Below, one piece after another: positions 1 through 7,288 of a stretch of 20,982 bases of DNA. The notes under the pieces are model-generated. The model was not told where the DNA came from. It saw nothing but the letters and a program-made list of their open reading frames with translations, and did no database searches. A program made the translations under genes and the position numbers. This stretch comes from UBA1381 sp964399965 (lineage in GTDB: Bacteria; Bacillota; Clostridia; UBA1381), in the NCBI GenBank assembly GCA_964399965.1, contig CAYNRX010000040.1, positions 1 to 20,982 of the forward strand. The letters run 5' to 3'. Position 1 is the first letter of the stretch; each line of letters begins with the position of its first letter.

Positions 1-30
1 TTTCACCAAGGAGGTTCGTTTTTATACTTT

Positions 31-1611
31 TTACACAACTTTTTCCGCCGCGTCTCCGATCTCAATTGTTATCCCAGATTTGAATTCCACAGCGAAGTAA
101 TCCTCAAAGACGGTGATTTTTGCAATCAGCCGTTTGACCAGTATCTCGTCAAATTCCGTGATGGTGGTCGGCTGACTTTTGATAAAATCCTGCAGGTCAT
201 TGATTTGTTTTACATGCTCATCCTTGACCACACTGTCTACCTCCGCCTGACGGCGCATATCCCGGAGTCGGAGAATCTCATCCGCAATGTCATCGTAATC
301 GTCTTTCCGGTTCGCTTTTTTTAACAGTTCCTTTTGCAGCTCCTGTAGGCGTTCATCGATGACCTCAGGGGAGAGGGTATCGCCCTGACGAATCACTGTG
401 GCAATGTTAGTCTGCAGGGTTTTTAAGAAATCATCCTTTTCGCAGAGTACCTGATTGATCGCGTCAAGAGTTATCTGCTCCAACAAAGTTTCTTTCACCG
501 TGCGGCTGCGGCAGGCGTGACCGGTGTTATCCAAGCGGCTGCAGCAGCGCCAGACAATTGACTTGCAGCCTCGGTTGTTCCAGTGAACCCGCCGATAAAA
601 CTCACCGCACTCACCGCAGAATACCATTTGCGCAAAGCAGTGCTTGCATGAGTAACAGTGGCGGGCGCCGTTTTTGCTGGTATGGACGCGCCTTCTGCGT
701 ACCAACTCCTCTTGCACCAGCAGGAAGATGTCCTTCGGGATAATCGCTTCGTGGTCGTCCTCCACGTAGTATTGAGGGACAGTACCATTGTTCTTGACGC
801 GAGTTTTGGTTAAGAAGTCCGTAGTGTAGGTTTTCTGCAGCAGTGCATCTCCAATATATTTTTCATTACGGAGAATCTTATTGATGGTGCTAGTGTGCCA
901 TTTTGTCTTGCCCGCACCGGTGAGAATCCCGTCCGCCTCCAGTCCGGCAGCAATTTTATCCATACTGTAGCCTTCCAGGTACTCGCGGTAAATACGCCGG
1001 ACAGTTTCCGCCTGTTCCGGATCAATAACCAGATGCCCGTTGGCATCCTTTGTATAGCCGAGAAAACGGTTGTGGTTGACCTGCACATGACCTTGTTGGT
1101 AACGGTACTGTAGACCCAGCTTCACGTTCTGCGAAAGACTCTGACTTTCCTGTTGGGCAAGGGAAGCCATAATCGTTAAGAGTACCTCGCCCTTGGAATC
1201 CATTGTATTGATGGACTCTTTTTCAAAGAAAACAGGAATGTTTTTCTCTTTAAGCTGCCGGATATATTTCAGGCAGTCCAAGGTATTTCTGGCAAAGCGG
1301 CTGATCGACTTAGTGATGATCATGTCGATGTTTCCTGCCATACACTCGTCAATCATGCGGTTAAATTCTTCGCGCTTTTTGGTGTTGGTACCGGAGATAC
1401 CATCGTCTGCAAATATACCGGCCATCACCCATTCCGGTTTTTTGGAAATGTACTCAGTGTAATGTTCGATCTGTGCTTCATAACTGGTGGCTTGCTCATC
1501 GCTGTCAGTACTGACGCGGCAGTACGCTGCGACTCGGAGTTTTGGCTTCTCAGCTTTTTTGATGTTGTTCCCGACTTGCTTTCTTGCGAGAATAATAGTT
1601 ACGTTTGCCAT
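31..1611 (-). CDS. Large serine recombinase, intact
   Basis: This 526-residue protein should cut and rejoin DNA at att sites through a covalent phosphoserine link, and is the best candidate integrase/excisionase of the element. The N-terminal resolvase domain (about 25-165) has the YCRVST motif with nucleophile Ser34 and Arg32, DDGISGT around 69-75 and SRFARNT with Arg105 and Arg108. The Recombinase DNA-binding domain covers about 183-290. A zinc ribbon follows (Cys332, Cys335, then a Cys pair near 356-357 and Cys367), then a helical coiled-coil stretch near 400-475 and a short beta tail. This is the full layout and usual length of the family. The ATG overlaps the TGA of the upstream short recombinase gene by one base, and a GAGG lies 7 bases before it, so the two are probably translationally coupled. 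The stop is TAA. It is the last gene before the window edge, as expected for an integrase near an element end, but no att core can be identified. Confidence 0.95.
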   Translation of the reverse strand: MANVTIILARKQVGNNIKKAEKPKLRVAAYCRVSTDSDEQATSYEAQIEHYTEYISKKPEWVMAGIFADDGISGTNTKKREEFNRMIDECMAGNIDMIITKSISRFARNTLDCLKYIRQLKEKNIPVFFEKESINTMDSKGEVLLTIMASLAQQESQSLSQNVKLGLQYRYQQGHVQVNHNRFLGYTKDANGHLVIDPEQAETVRRIYREYLEGYSMDKIAAGLEADGILTGAGKTKWHTSTINKILRNEKYIGDALLQKTYTTDFLTKTRVKNNGTVPQYYVEDDHEAIIPKDIFLLVQEELVRRRRVHTSKNGARHCYSCKHCFAQMVFCGECGEFYRRVHWNNRGCKSIVWRCCSRLDNTGHACRSRTVKETLLEQITLDAINQVLCEKDDFLKTLQTNIATVIRQGDTLSPEVIDERLQELQKELLKKANRKDDYDDIADEILRLRDMRRQAEVDSVVKDEHVKQINDLQDFIKSQPTTITEFDEILVKRLIAKITVFEDYFAVEFKSGITIEIGDAAEKVV

Positions 1612-2027
1612 CAGCTCACCTCACAATCGATTAGACTGTACATATATTCCGCTTGGGATGCCGGGTTAGCAAAATGCTTTTCGATTTCCCTAATGGTAAA
1701 AAGCGTAGGCGTTTTGAGCGTCTTTTGCTGTGTATCTCTGTTCATCCTGCAAAGAGCTGCTGCTCTTTTGGTAAGCTCCTCCTGCGCTTTATGGAAAATC
1801 TCTTCATCAATAATTGCCGGATAGAAATCATCTCCAAGGTAATGCCGAGTCATCATCAGGCGCTTGGCAGTGCCGTGATAGGTTTCAATTCCGGCTTTTG
1901 CCGCCGCTGTCTTCAGGCTCATGCCAGAAATGTAATTTTCGTAAAGCCTTCTCAGTTTTCTAGCCGCTTCTTGGTCAATGACGGCAATTCCGTCTTCAAT
2001 TCGGTATCCGTATGGTGTGTGTCCCAC
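1611..2027 (-). CDS. Short recombinase-domain protein (no catalytic domain)
   Basis: This 138-residue protein matches only the DNA-binding 'Recombinase' domain of large serine recombinases. It opens with GHTPYGYRIEDG and an IDQEAARKLRRLYENY helix, continues with an SGMSLKTAAAKAG helix-turn-helix-like stretch and YLGDDFYPAIID, and ends without a zinc ribbon. There is no resolvase domain and no nucleophilic serine motif, so it cannot cut DNA alone. The start is GTG: an in-frame TAA lies just upstream, and AAAGGA sits 9 bases before the GTG. From memory, such short proteins recur between two large serine recombinases in Clostridia elements, and triplets of serine integrases are known in Tn1549-related elements. 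An accessory role in site choice or directionality is inference. It lies 4 bases after the preceding recombinase remnant and overlaps the next gene by one base. Confidence 0.8.
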   Translation of the reverse strand: MGHTPYGYRIEDGIAVIDQEAARKLRRLYENYISGMSLKTAAAKAGIETYHGTAKRLMMTRHYLGDDFYPAIIDEEIFHKAQEELTKRAAALCRMNRDTQQKTLKTPTLFTIREIEKHFANPASQAEYMYSLIDCEVS

Positions 2028-2031
2028 TTTA

Positions 2032-2379
2032 TCACATCCTTTCTTTTAAGGTAAGTCCACACTTTAGTTCTAAGGCAATCTCATGTCGGGAGAGTACGCG
2101 GATGCGGGTTACCGTGTTTTCAAATAAAGTCTCATCGAAAGTATCTAACATCTTCCCTTTATCCGTAAATCGCAGCAGATCCGCAGCTGCCTTTACCAGA
2201 GCTGTATCACCGGAAAGGCTTTGATTCAGAGCGGAAATTTCTGCGCGGTATTGCTCGGCCTGTGATAAAAGAGTGTTATTTTCTTCATTGTATAAAATCT
2301 GATCGATATAACCCTGAGCCATCAGCTTTGTGAGAGTTTCACGCTGTTGGGAATTTTCCAACAGAAGACTTTGTATTTC
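2032..2379 (-). pseudogene. C-terminal remnant of deleted serine recombinase (after in-frame TAG)
   Basis: Directly after the TAG that ends the catalytic fragment, the same frame stays open for about 115 codons to a TGA. It encodes the coiled coil and terminal beta segment of a large serine recombinase (QQRETLTKLMAQGYIDQ, then HEIALELKCGLTLKERM, a typical family ending). An internal ATG at 2361 would give 109 residues, but no convincing ribosome binding site precedes it. Against remembered full-length relatives, the Recombinase domain and zinc ribbon, roughly 240 residues, are missing between the two parts. This is therefore the 3' end of a gene that suffered an internal deletion. It could be expressed only by reading through the TAG or by reinitiation. 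Confidence 0.8.
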
Positions 2380-2895
2380 CTAGATCCTTCGTATTTTGAA
2401 TCGATTCTGAATAGCCCATTTATTATTCGCGGAAATAGAAGAGGACTCATTCTCGGTCATACTGCTGAGAATAGAGAGAAAAAGCTCACTTTCCATAGCG
2501 CCGGTATTCAGATTTTCTTTTTCAAAATAAATTGGGATATTCATTTCGAGGAGTGCACGAACCATTTCCAAACAGTCAGTAGTATTTCGTGAAAAACGGC
2601 TGATGGATTTTGTGATGATAAAATCAATTTTACCGGTTTGGCAGTCTTCGATCATCCGAAGCAGCTCCGGTCGCTTTTCTTTTTTTGTGCCTGTGATTCC
2701 TTCATCAAAATATAATCCCGCAAATATCCAATCCTCGCGGCTTGAGATGTAATTTTCATAATGGCGTTTCTGCGTTTCAAGACTTTCAAGCTGTGCATCG
2801 CTATCTGTGGAAACGCGGCAGTAGGCTGCCACGCGGAGTTTTTTCTTGGAATATTCTCCTGTTTTATTATCGTTTATTTTTGTAATCTTCTTCAT
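2380..2895 (-). CDS. Serine recombinase catalytic domain, truncated by deletion and TAG
   Basis: This 171-residue product holds a complete resolvase-type catalytic domain. AAYCRVST carries the nucleophilic serine near residue 30, and FDEGITGTKKEKRPE and ITKSISRFSRNTTD carry the conserved arginines. It runs through the helix ending ANNKWAIQNRFK, where relatives continue into the Recombinase domain. Here the text jumps to IRRI, then a TAG, then the coiled coil, all in one frame. The start is secure: GGAGG lies 7 bases before the ATG. The protein lacks a DNA-binding domain, so on its own it should not choose a site. The neighbouring short protein at 1611-2027 is a free DNA-binding domain, so complementation in trans is conceivable but unproven. 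It is more simply read as a decayed first recombinase of a triplet. It follows the HTH gene by 29 bases. Confidence 0.85.
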   Translation of the reverse strand: MKKITKINDNKTGEYSKKKLRVAAYCRVSTDSDAQLESLETQKRHYENYISSREDWIFAGLYFDEGITGTKKEKRPELLRMIEDCQTGKIDFIITKSISRFSRNTTDCLEMVRALLEMNIPIYFEKENLNTGAMESELFLSILSSMTENESSSISANNKWAIQNRFKIRRI

Positions 2896-2924
2896 GGTCT
2901 CACCTCCCTTCGTAGTGTTACATA

Positions 2925-3293
2925 TTACCTCTGATCTGCTGTAATATCAACAGATTTCGGCATAATTTCTACAAGAAACGGAGAGAAAGATTTTCGATTT
3001 AACGCGGTTAATTTGTCGAATTGTGACAAGGAAATAAGTCCAAAGGTCAGCATGGATTTTGCAATGCTCTGAGCACGGTAATAATCCGCGTCCCTCTGGA
3101 ATTGCTCCGGCGTGAAGAAACGATCTGTTGTCACACCATCAAGCGCCGCAGCGGCTTTAGCATCTGCCGGATTGTTCTGCATGCAGTATGATTTGACCGT
3201 ATTTTTTGAAAGACCGAGCGCCTGCGCAATTTTGCTGTATCCATATCCCTGTGAGCGTAAATATGCGATTTCTGTTTTCTGCTGAGTGTTCAT
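2925..3293 (-). CDS. Small helix-turn-helix protein of the recombinase operon
   Basis: This 122-residue protein has an N-terminal helix-turn-helix of the Hin/resolvase type at about 7-35 (IAYLRSQGYGYSKIAQALGL, then SKNTVKSY). The C-terminal part near 70-110 reads AKSMLTFGLISLSQFDKLTALNRKSFSPF, and it resembles the short SHOCT-like tails seen on small proteins encoded beside serine recombinases. AAAGGAGG lies 9 bases before the ATG. It is the first gene of the recombinase block and precedes the first recombinase by 29 bases, so it may regulate or assist recombination. That role is inferred from position only. The same frame is open upstream of the ATG through the 35-base leader repeat, but no start codon is available there. 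The stop is TAA. Confidence 0.75.
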   Translation of the reverse strand: MNTQQKTEIAYLRSQGYGYSKIAQALGLSKNTVKSYCMQNNPADAKAAAALDGVTTDRFFTPEQFQRDADYYRAQSIAKSMLTFGLISLSQFDKLTALNRKSFSPFLVEIMPKSVDITADQR

Positions 3294-3314
3294 ATAAGCA
3301 GACCTCCTTTCACA

Positions 3315-3349
3315 TCTTCCGTCAAAGGGAAAAGGCGGTATTCGTACCC
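3315..3349. repeat. 35-base leader repeat, copy A (recombinase operon)
   Basis: This 35-base segment matches 7700-7734 at 28 of 35 positions with no gap. The two ends are exact (12 bases at one end, 10 at the other) and the centre diverges. It lies in the leader of the HTH-recombinase block, just after a hairpin. On the minus strand one frame of both copies gives VRI, two variable residues, then FPFDGR, with two synonymous codon changes. In this copy that frame runs open into the HTH gene but has no start codon. It may be a remnant of a conserved coding segment or a shared regulatory element. Confidence 0.75.
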
Positions 3350-3378
3350 TTTACGCTAAAAGGTTACGAATACCGCCA
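3334..3378 (-). terminator. Hairpin after the polymerase gene, probable weak terminator
   Basis: A 13-base perfect inverted repeat (GGCGGTATTCGTA and its complement), extended by GG/CC past a one-base bulge, encloses a 12-13 base loop. It starts 5 bases after the polymerase stop on the minus strand. The sequence after the hairpin is TTTTCCCTTTG, a broken T-tract, so termination is likely partial. One arm is also part of the 35-base leader repeat, so an attenuation role for the recombinase operon is possible. Confidence 0.55.
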
Positions 3379-3383
3379 TCAAC

Positions 3384-5372
3384 TTAGTCCTTCATATAAA
3401 AATCGCATATATAACCGTCTGCGCGGAGTTTAAGACCTGGCGCCCAGTCCGGAACACTGCCCATCTGCTCACAGAGTACATCAAGCGACACATTGGGAGT
3501 AGCTTCAATGACAAGCTCATCGTGCACATGCATAACGATAGAGCAGCTGCGCAGCGTTTTCATTGAATGACAGAGGATGTCCCGTGAAGTCGCCTGTACT
3601 ATGTTCTCAACGAATTTAGGTCCGTATGAATCGATGCGTTCCCACTTCTTCGTGGCGCCTATGCCCTCGTAGGTAATGCACTGACCTCCAAAACGATTTG
3701 TGCCGATCTTAGGCTTCACATAAACAAGGTTTCTGCCGGACGGCAATGTAATCAGCAGCATCCCGGACTTGTAGGAAAAGGTCAGACCATAGCTGCGGGA
3801 TGTACGTCTGTATTTCACGGCATCCGTTACAGCGCGGTCTACGTCCCACCAGAACCTCACAATATGAGGATTCGTCTGCCGCCATGCCGACACAAGCGGC
3901 CGCAACTCGTCCTCGGATAATCCCATCTCCAAAGCACCCATTGCTTTCAGAGCGCCGACCGAGCCGCCGTAGCCGAGTGCTAGCTCCGCTATTTTTCCTT
4001 TCTGCCGCAGATGACCGTTGACGCCGTGCTTTTCCACAGGAACACCAAACATTTGACTTGCGGAGGCGCAGTATATGTCACCGCCATTTTCGAACACTTC
4101 CTGCCGCCATTTTTCGCCCGCATACCAGGCAATCACTCTGGCTTCGATAGCTGAGAAGTCAGCCACATAGAATTTGTGGTTCTCTCTTGGAATAAACGCT
4201 GTGCGTATAAGTTGTGAAAGAGTGTCCGGCACATCTTCATAAAGCAGCTTTACCATATCAAAGTCACCTGAGCGCACAAGTGCGCGTGCTGCGCTTAAGT
4301 CAGAAAGATGGTTTTGCGGCAGATTCTGTAATTGAATCAGTCTTCCTGCCCATCTGCCGGTACGGTTTGCACCGTAGAATTGAAACATCCCATGGCACCG
4401 CCCATCAGCACATAAGCAGTTTTCCATCGCCTTATATTTCTTTACAGACGACTTCGCAAGCTGCTGTCTCAGTTCAAGAACCTCCGTAAGCTCCGGAGGA
4501 GCACTCTTAATAAGCGCTGCCACCGTCTTTTTGCCCAGTGTATCGGTTTCGACGCCGTTATCGGCAAGCCATTGCTTCATCTGCTGTACGCTGTTTGGAT
4601 TTTCAAGAGACGTGATTTTTCGCATTGCGGCGGTCAGTTCTTTCCGTGATTGAGCGTCCATAGTGATGGCGTTTTCAACGAGCTGCATATCTATGCGTAC
4701 ACCGCGATCGTTTATTTCCTGGTCGATGCGGTATTCATCCCATACCGCATCGGATACAGGAAAGCCTGATAATTTTCTTTGTATCGCCATTTCAACTTCC
4801 ACATCGCGGCGGTTGTACGCCTTGAAGGTTTCCCACTTTTCCGGGTCGTCAGAGGGCAGGTTTCGCGTCCTGCCGCCGTTTGCCTTTGTCGGGGTACATG
4901 GTGCGGAGAAATATTTTAAAAGAGCCTTGCCCTCGTCCATTTTTTGCTCATTCAGTCTTAAAACATCGCCAACTCCTTTAAGTGAGAGTGGGAGCCCCAA
5001 GGTTGCCGCCCAGACCATAGAGCAGCGCCAGCTGGACGGATTCAGATACATAGCTATTTTAGTAGAGTGCGGATGACTGCCTTGGGAGAAATCAAGACTC
5101 CTTCCAAGGTCACGCAGATACCTTGACAGGCATATACGCTCGAAATTCGCATTGAATGCCCACTTCGTGACGGTATCGTCCGTTAGCGCATCAATGATCT
5201 CTTCTGGGATAGTCTCTCCCTGTGCCAAGTCGATGACCGATACATTGCCATCGTCTATGGAATAACCGAAGAGCAGGATTTCAAAGGAGGGGGACTCAGT
5301 ATAACGGTATACGCCGCACTTGTTTAGGTCAACGTCTGAAAACGTCTCAATATCTATACTCATGTGTTTCAT
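3384..5372 (-). CDS. Family-A DNA polymerase (phage Pol I type)
   Basis: This 662-residue phage replicative polymerase has a 3'-5' exonuclease domain and no 5' nuclease. Exonuclease motifs are visible: SIDIETF (Asp7, Glu9), FNANFE near 73-78, and YNRRD (Tyr186, Asp190). Polymerase motif A is ADFSAIEARV (Asp405, Glu410). Motif B is RQKGKIAELALGYGG near 456-470. Motif C is MHVHDE (Asp618). All catalytic residues are present. The chosen start is the ATG at 5372, because GAGG lies 8 bases before it. The upstream in-frame GTG at 5381 is part of that ribosome binding site. It follows the DUF2815 gene, as in many Bacillota phages, which suggests joint work at the fork or in repair. The usual downstream partners (VapE-like primase, VRR-NUC, SNF2 helicase) are absent; a hairpin and the recombinase block follow instead. 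The stop is TAA. Confidence 0.95.
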   Translation of the reverse strand: MKHMSIDIETFSDVDLNKCGVYRYTESPSFEILLFGYSIDDGNVSVIDLAQGETIPEEIIDALTDDTVTKWAFNANFERICLSRYLRDLGRSLDFSQGSHPHSTKIAMYLNPSSWRCSMVWAATLGLPLSLKGVGDVLRLNEQKMDEGKALLKYFSAPCTPTKANGGRTRNLPSDDPEKWETFKAYNRRDVEVEMAIQRKLSGFPVSDAVWDEYRIDQEINDRGVRIDMQLVENAITMDAQSRKELTAAMRKITSLENPNSVQQMKQWLADNGVETDTLGKKTVAALIKSAPPELTEVLELRQQLAKSSVKKYKAMENCLCADGRCHGMFQFYGANRTGRWAGRLIQLQNLPQNHLSDLSAARALVRSGDFDMVKLLYEDVPDTLSQLIRTAFIPRENHKFYVADFSAIEARVIAWYAGEKWRQEVFENGGDIYCASASQMFGVPVEKHGVNGHLRQKGKIAELALGYGGSVGALKAMGALEMGLSEDELRPLVSAWRQTNPHIVRFWWDVDRAVTDAVKYRRTSRSYGLTFSYKSGMLLITLPSGRNLVYVKPKIGTNRFGGQCITYEGIGATKKWERIDSYGPKFVENIVQATSRDILCHSMKTLRSCSIVMHVHDELVIEATPNVSLDVLCEQMGSVPDWAPGLKLRADGYICDFYMKD

Positions 5373-5396
5373 TGACTTCACCTCAATTCAAAGCAA

Positions 5397-5422
5397 GGCG
5401 GCAGAGAACCAACTCCGCCGCC
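5397..5422. other. GC-rich hairpin in the leader of the polymerase gene
   Basis: GGCGG pairs with CCGCC, and an inner GAG pairs with CTC, across a two-base mismatch and a six-base loop. The hairpin lies between the end of the small membrane peptide gene and the polymerase ribosome binding site. No T-tract follows on either strand, so it is not a standard terminator. It may affect mRNA stability or translation. Function is not shown. Confidence 0.4.
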
Positions 5423-5445
5423 CGCTATAATTATTATTTACTGGT

Positions 5446-5577
5446 CTATTTCTTTTCCTTTTTCTTTCTGCGATGGTCATAAACCTTTGTGGCAATCCCA
5501 ATAACCAGATAGGTAAGGAAAATCAGAACATTGATAGTCGTGCAGGTAATCAGAACCTGCGCATACACTTCAGTCAT
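5446..5577 (-). CDS. 43-residue single-pass membrane peptide
   Basis: The ATG at 5577 is preceded by AAAAGGAGG with about 8 bases of spacing, a strong site. The product is 43 residues: a short polar start, one hydrophobic segment at about 7-29 (QVLITCTTINVLIFLTYLVI region) and a strongly basic tail (HRRKKKEKK) that predicts a cytoplasmic C-terminus. It ends with TAG; if that were read through, TAA follows three codons later. It lies between DUF2815 (14 bases away) and the polymerase. I do not recognise the family. A role in tethering replication proteins to the membrane would be speculation. Confidence 0.65.
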   Translation of the reverse strand: MTEVYAQVLITCTTINVLIFLTYLVIGIATKVYDHRRKKKEKK

Positions 5578-5591
5578 TGTCCGGCCTCCTT

Positions 5592-6140
5592 TTATGACAG
5601 AAAGTCGTCATCGTCTTCGATGGCTGTGAAATCATCCTCCGCGCTGCTGCGGTTGCCGAGCGGCTGACCGTCACGCACTTTCTGGATATTGCCGAGACCG
5701 CAGGCTACACCCTTGTTGCCATTGGAGTTGAAAGCGTAGAAGCTGATGGATACCCTCGCGTATACCCCGCTGTATATCTCGCTCCTATCCATAATCGGGT
5801 TGACGTTCTGATCCACGATCTGAGGCGGCGTCTGGCTGTTGGCGTTGACGAAATAACTGTCCGCATAAGCCTCATCATCGCGCTCCGTATCCCCGTCACG
5901 CAGGGGCAGCTTGATAGCCGCCTTGTTCGGCTTCTTGCCGCCGAACTTTGCCAGGCCTTCATCAATTGCCGCATCGACAGCGGCATTGATGGCGGCAATG
6001 GTTTTTTTGTCGCTCTTTGGGATGATGAGGGAGACGCTGTACTTCTCCGCGCTTCCGTTGATAGATTTCGGTTCCCACACGTTTGCATAGGAGAGTCTTA
6101 CCGTGCCTGTTACTACTTTAGTTTTGCTATTATTTGCCAT
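5592..6140 (-). CDS. DUF2815 ssDNA-binding-like protein
   Basis: This 182-residue protein belongs to the DUF2815 family of phage proteins, which have a T7 gp2.5-like OB fold and are taken to bind single-stranded DNA. Support comes from the N-terminal VTGTVRLSYANVWEP, the middle PLRDGDTERDDEAYADSYFVNA, and the run from PPQIVDQ to YSGVYARVSISFYAF. A very acidic C-terminal tail (SSAEDDFTAIEDDDDFLS) resembles the partner-binding tails of SSB proteins. The start is supported by GGAGG 10 bases upstream; that site lies inside the last codons of the DUF2800 reading frame, and only 2 bases separate the DUF2800 frame's TAA from this ATG. This coupling implies the two genes evolved as a pair. Likely role: coating ssDNA during replication or recombination with the polymerase downstream. 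Confidence 0.85.
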   Translation of the reverse strand: MANNSKTKVVTGTVRLSYANVWEPKSINGSAEKYSVSLIIPKSDKKTIAAINAAVDAAIDEGLAKFGGKKPNKAAIKLPLRDGDTERDDEAYADSYFVNANSQTPPQIVDQNVNPIMDRSEIYSGVYARVSISFYAFNSNGNKGVACGLGNIQKVRDGQPLGNRSSAEDDFTAIEDDDDFLS

Positions 6141-6142
6141 AG

Positions 6143-6523
6143 TTAAATTACCTCCGTAATTTTCTTAAAATCCGATTTTGCATCATTTCCTGTGATTGCC
6201 GGTCTCTTGTCTATGTCTGATACAAGAGTCGGCTTGCCCCGGGGCTTAATGACAAGCTCGCCAAGGACTTCTTTGAATTTCTTTTTGCCCATCAGCTTTT
6301 CCATCTCCGTCAGCGTGATTAGGCTCGTTTTGAAGATATCTGTGTAGCCCGCTTCCTTTGCGGCTTTTATTACAGCATCTTCATCACTGTATTTGCGGAC
6401 ACTGCGTCCTTCGACTATCTTGAAGCCTTTCCACTGCTTACCGTGGTTTAAGGCGGCATCCGTGGCATAGGCTAAGATGTCGTTTGCCCATTTTGTTAGG
6501 TCTGGTAGCCTTGGCAGGATGTC
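6143..6523 (-). pseudogene. C-terminal domain of DUF2800 protein, beyond an in-frame TAG
   Basis: After the TAG at 6526-6524 the same frame is open for 126 codons to a TAA at 6145-6143. The translation begins DILPRLPDLTKWANDILAYA and later contains QWKGFKIVEGRSVRKYSDED, TLTEMEKLMGKKKFKE and KPTLVSDIDKRPA. These are the expected C-terminal blocks of DUF2800 proteins as I remember them, with no gap at the TAG. The frame ends 2 bases before the DUF2815 start and carries that gene's ribosome binding site. No good internal start is seen, so it would be made only by readthrough. Either the gene has a fresh nonsense mutation or the TAG is sometimes decoded. Confidence 0.85.
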
Positions 6524-7288
6524 CTAGATCTCCTCATCCGTAATCAGCGGCGGGAGTGAAAATTCCTGCTTTGCAAGTTCCAGCTTAGCCTGCGCCCTTG
6601 CACGACATTTGACCGCCGCTTTGCAGAACAGGCACCAGTTGCCGCTGCAAAATTCACCATCACCGGCATTCGCCAACTTGGCCTTTGGTTTTAGTTCTTC
6701 CTCCGCCCATTTGCGAAGCTCGACCACAGTTTCTGTCCAAGTGCTGACATTTTCGCGTCTTGGCTGAAATATAGTCATTGCCACCTCTTTGAAGTCATAC
6801 AGTCCGTCATATATGTCCAAAGCACCTAGAGCATAGAGCATCATCTGGGGATTTCTCTCAGCCTCCACTAAAACACCCTGACCATACTTGAAGTCAATAA
6901 TGTGGAGCTTTTCGTCTGAAACGATCAGGCAGTCGCAAGTGCCGTAAGAGTTGGGGACATAGGCTGTAAGGTCAAGCCTTGTCTCAATGAACACCTGTGC
7001 ATCCGGACAGGTTTGCTTCTCCTGTGTTAGCTGCTCCATGACATAGTCCCTGTAGGCATCCGTAAGATCTTCCATTTCATCGTTGTCATACTCGGAGACA
7101 GGACGGCGGCTTCTCTGCTTCAGTGCCTTTTTCACCTTGTGTTCACAGAGGGCGTGAGCGGCAGTTCCCTCAGCGGCGGCAGCTGTTTCCTTTTCGGAAA
7201 ACTCCAGCTCCAGTCTTGCGGACTTCGTGCAGTTAAGCCATCGGTTCGCGCTTGACGGGGAGAGAACCGCGTGTGTATTAGGTGGCAT
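6524..7288 (-). CDS. DUF2800 RecB/Cas4-like nuclease, ending at an in-frame TAG
   Basis: This is a 254-residue product up to the TAG, against about 381 residues for the full frame, which is close to the usual family length. It reads as a PD-(D/E)XK exonuclease. AEGTAAH holds Glu40 and His45, GTCDC holds Asp119, IIDFKYG holds Asp132 and Lys134, and NPQMMLYALG follows near 146-155. Cys20 plus a late C-x2-C-x5-C set (Cys219, 222, 228) resembles the iron-sulfur cysteines of Cas4 and AddB. The nuclease core therefore lies entirely before the TAG, and the lost part is a separate C-terminal domain. The start is the ATG at 7288: GGAGG lies 9 bases upstream and MPPNTHAVLSPSSANRWLNC is the expected N-terminus. 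A longer frame to 7429 is open but lacks support. The gene overlaps its upstream neighbour by 11 bases. Probable role: DNA end processing for phage recombination. Confidence 0.85.
   Translation of the reverse strand: MPPNTHAVLSPSSANRWLNCTKSARLELEFSEKETAAAAEGTAAHALCEHKVKKALKQRSRRPVSEYDNDEMEDLTDAYRDYVMEQLTQEKQTCPDAQVFIETRLDLTAYVPNSYGTCDCLIVSDEKLHIIDFKYGQGVLVEAERNPQMMLYALGALDIYDGLYDFKEVAMTIFQPRRENVSTWTETVVELRKWAEEELKPKAKLANAGDGEFCSGNWCLFCKAAVKCRARAQAKLELAKQEFSLPPLITDEEI

Noticed and set aside
1..30. Attachment site beyond the intact recombinase
   Set aside because: Only 30 bases are visible past the stop codon and no second copy or host junction can be compared. An AAGGAGG on the plus strand there has no start codon after it.
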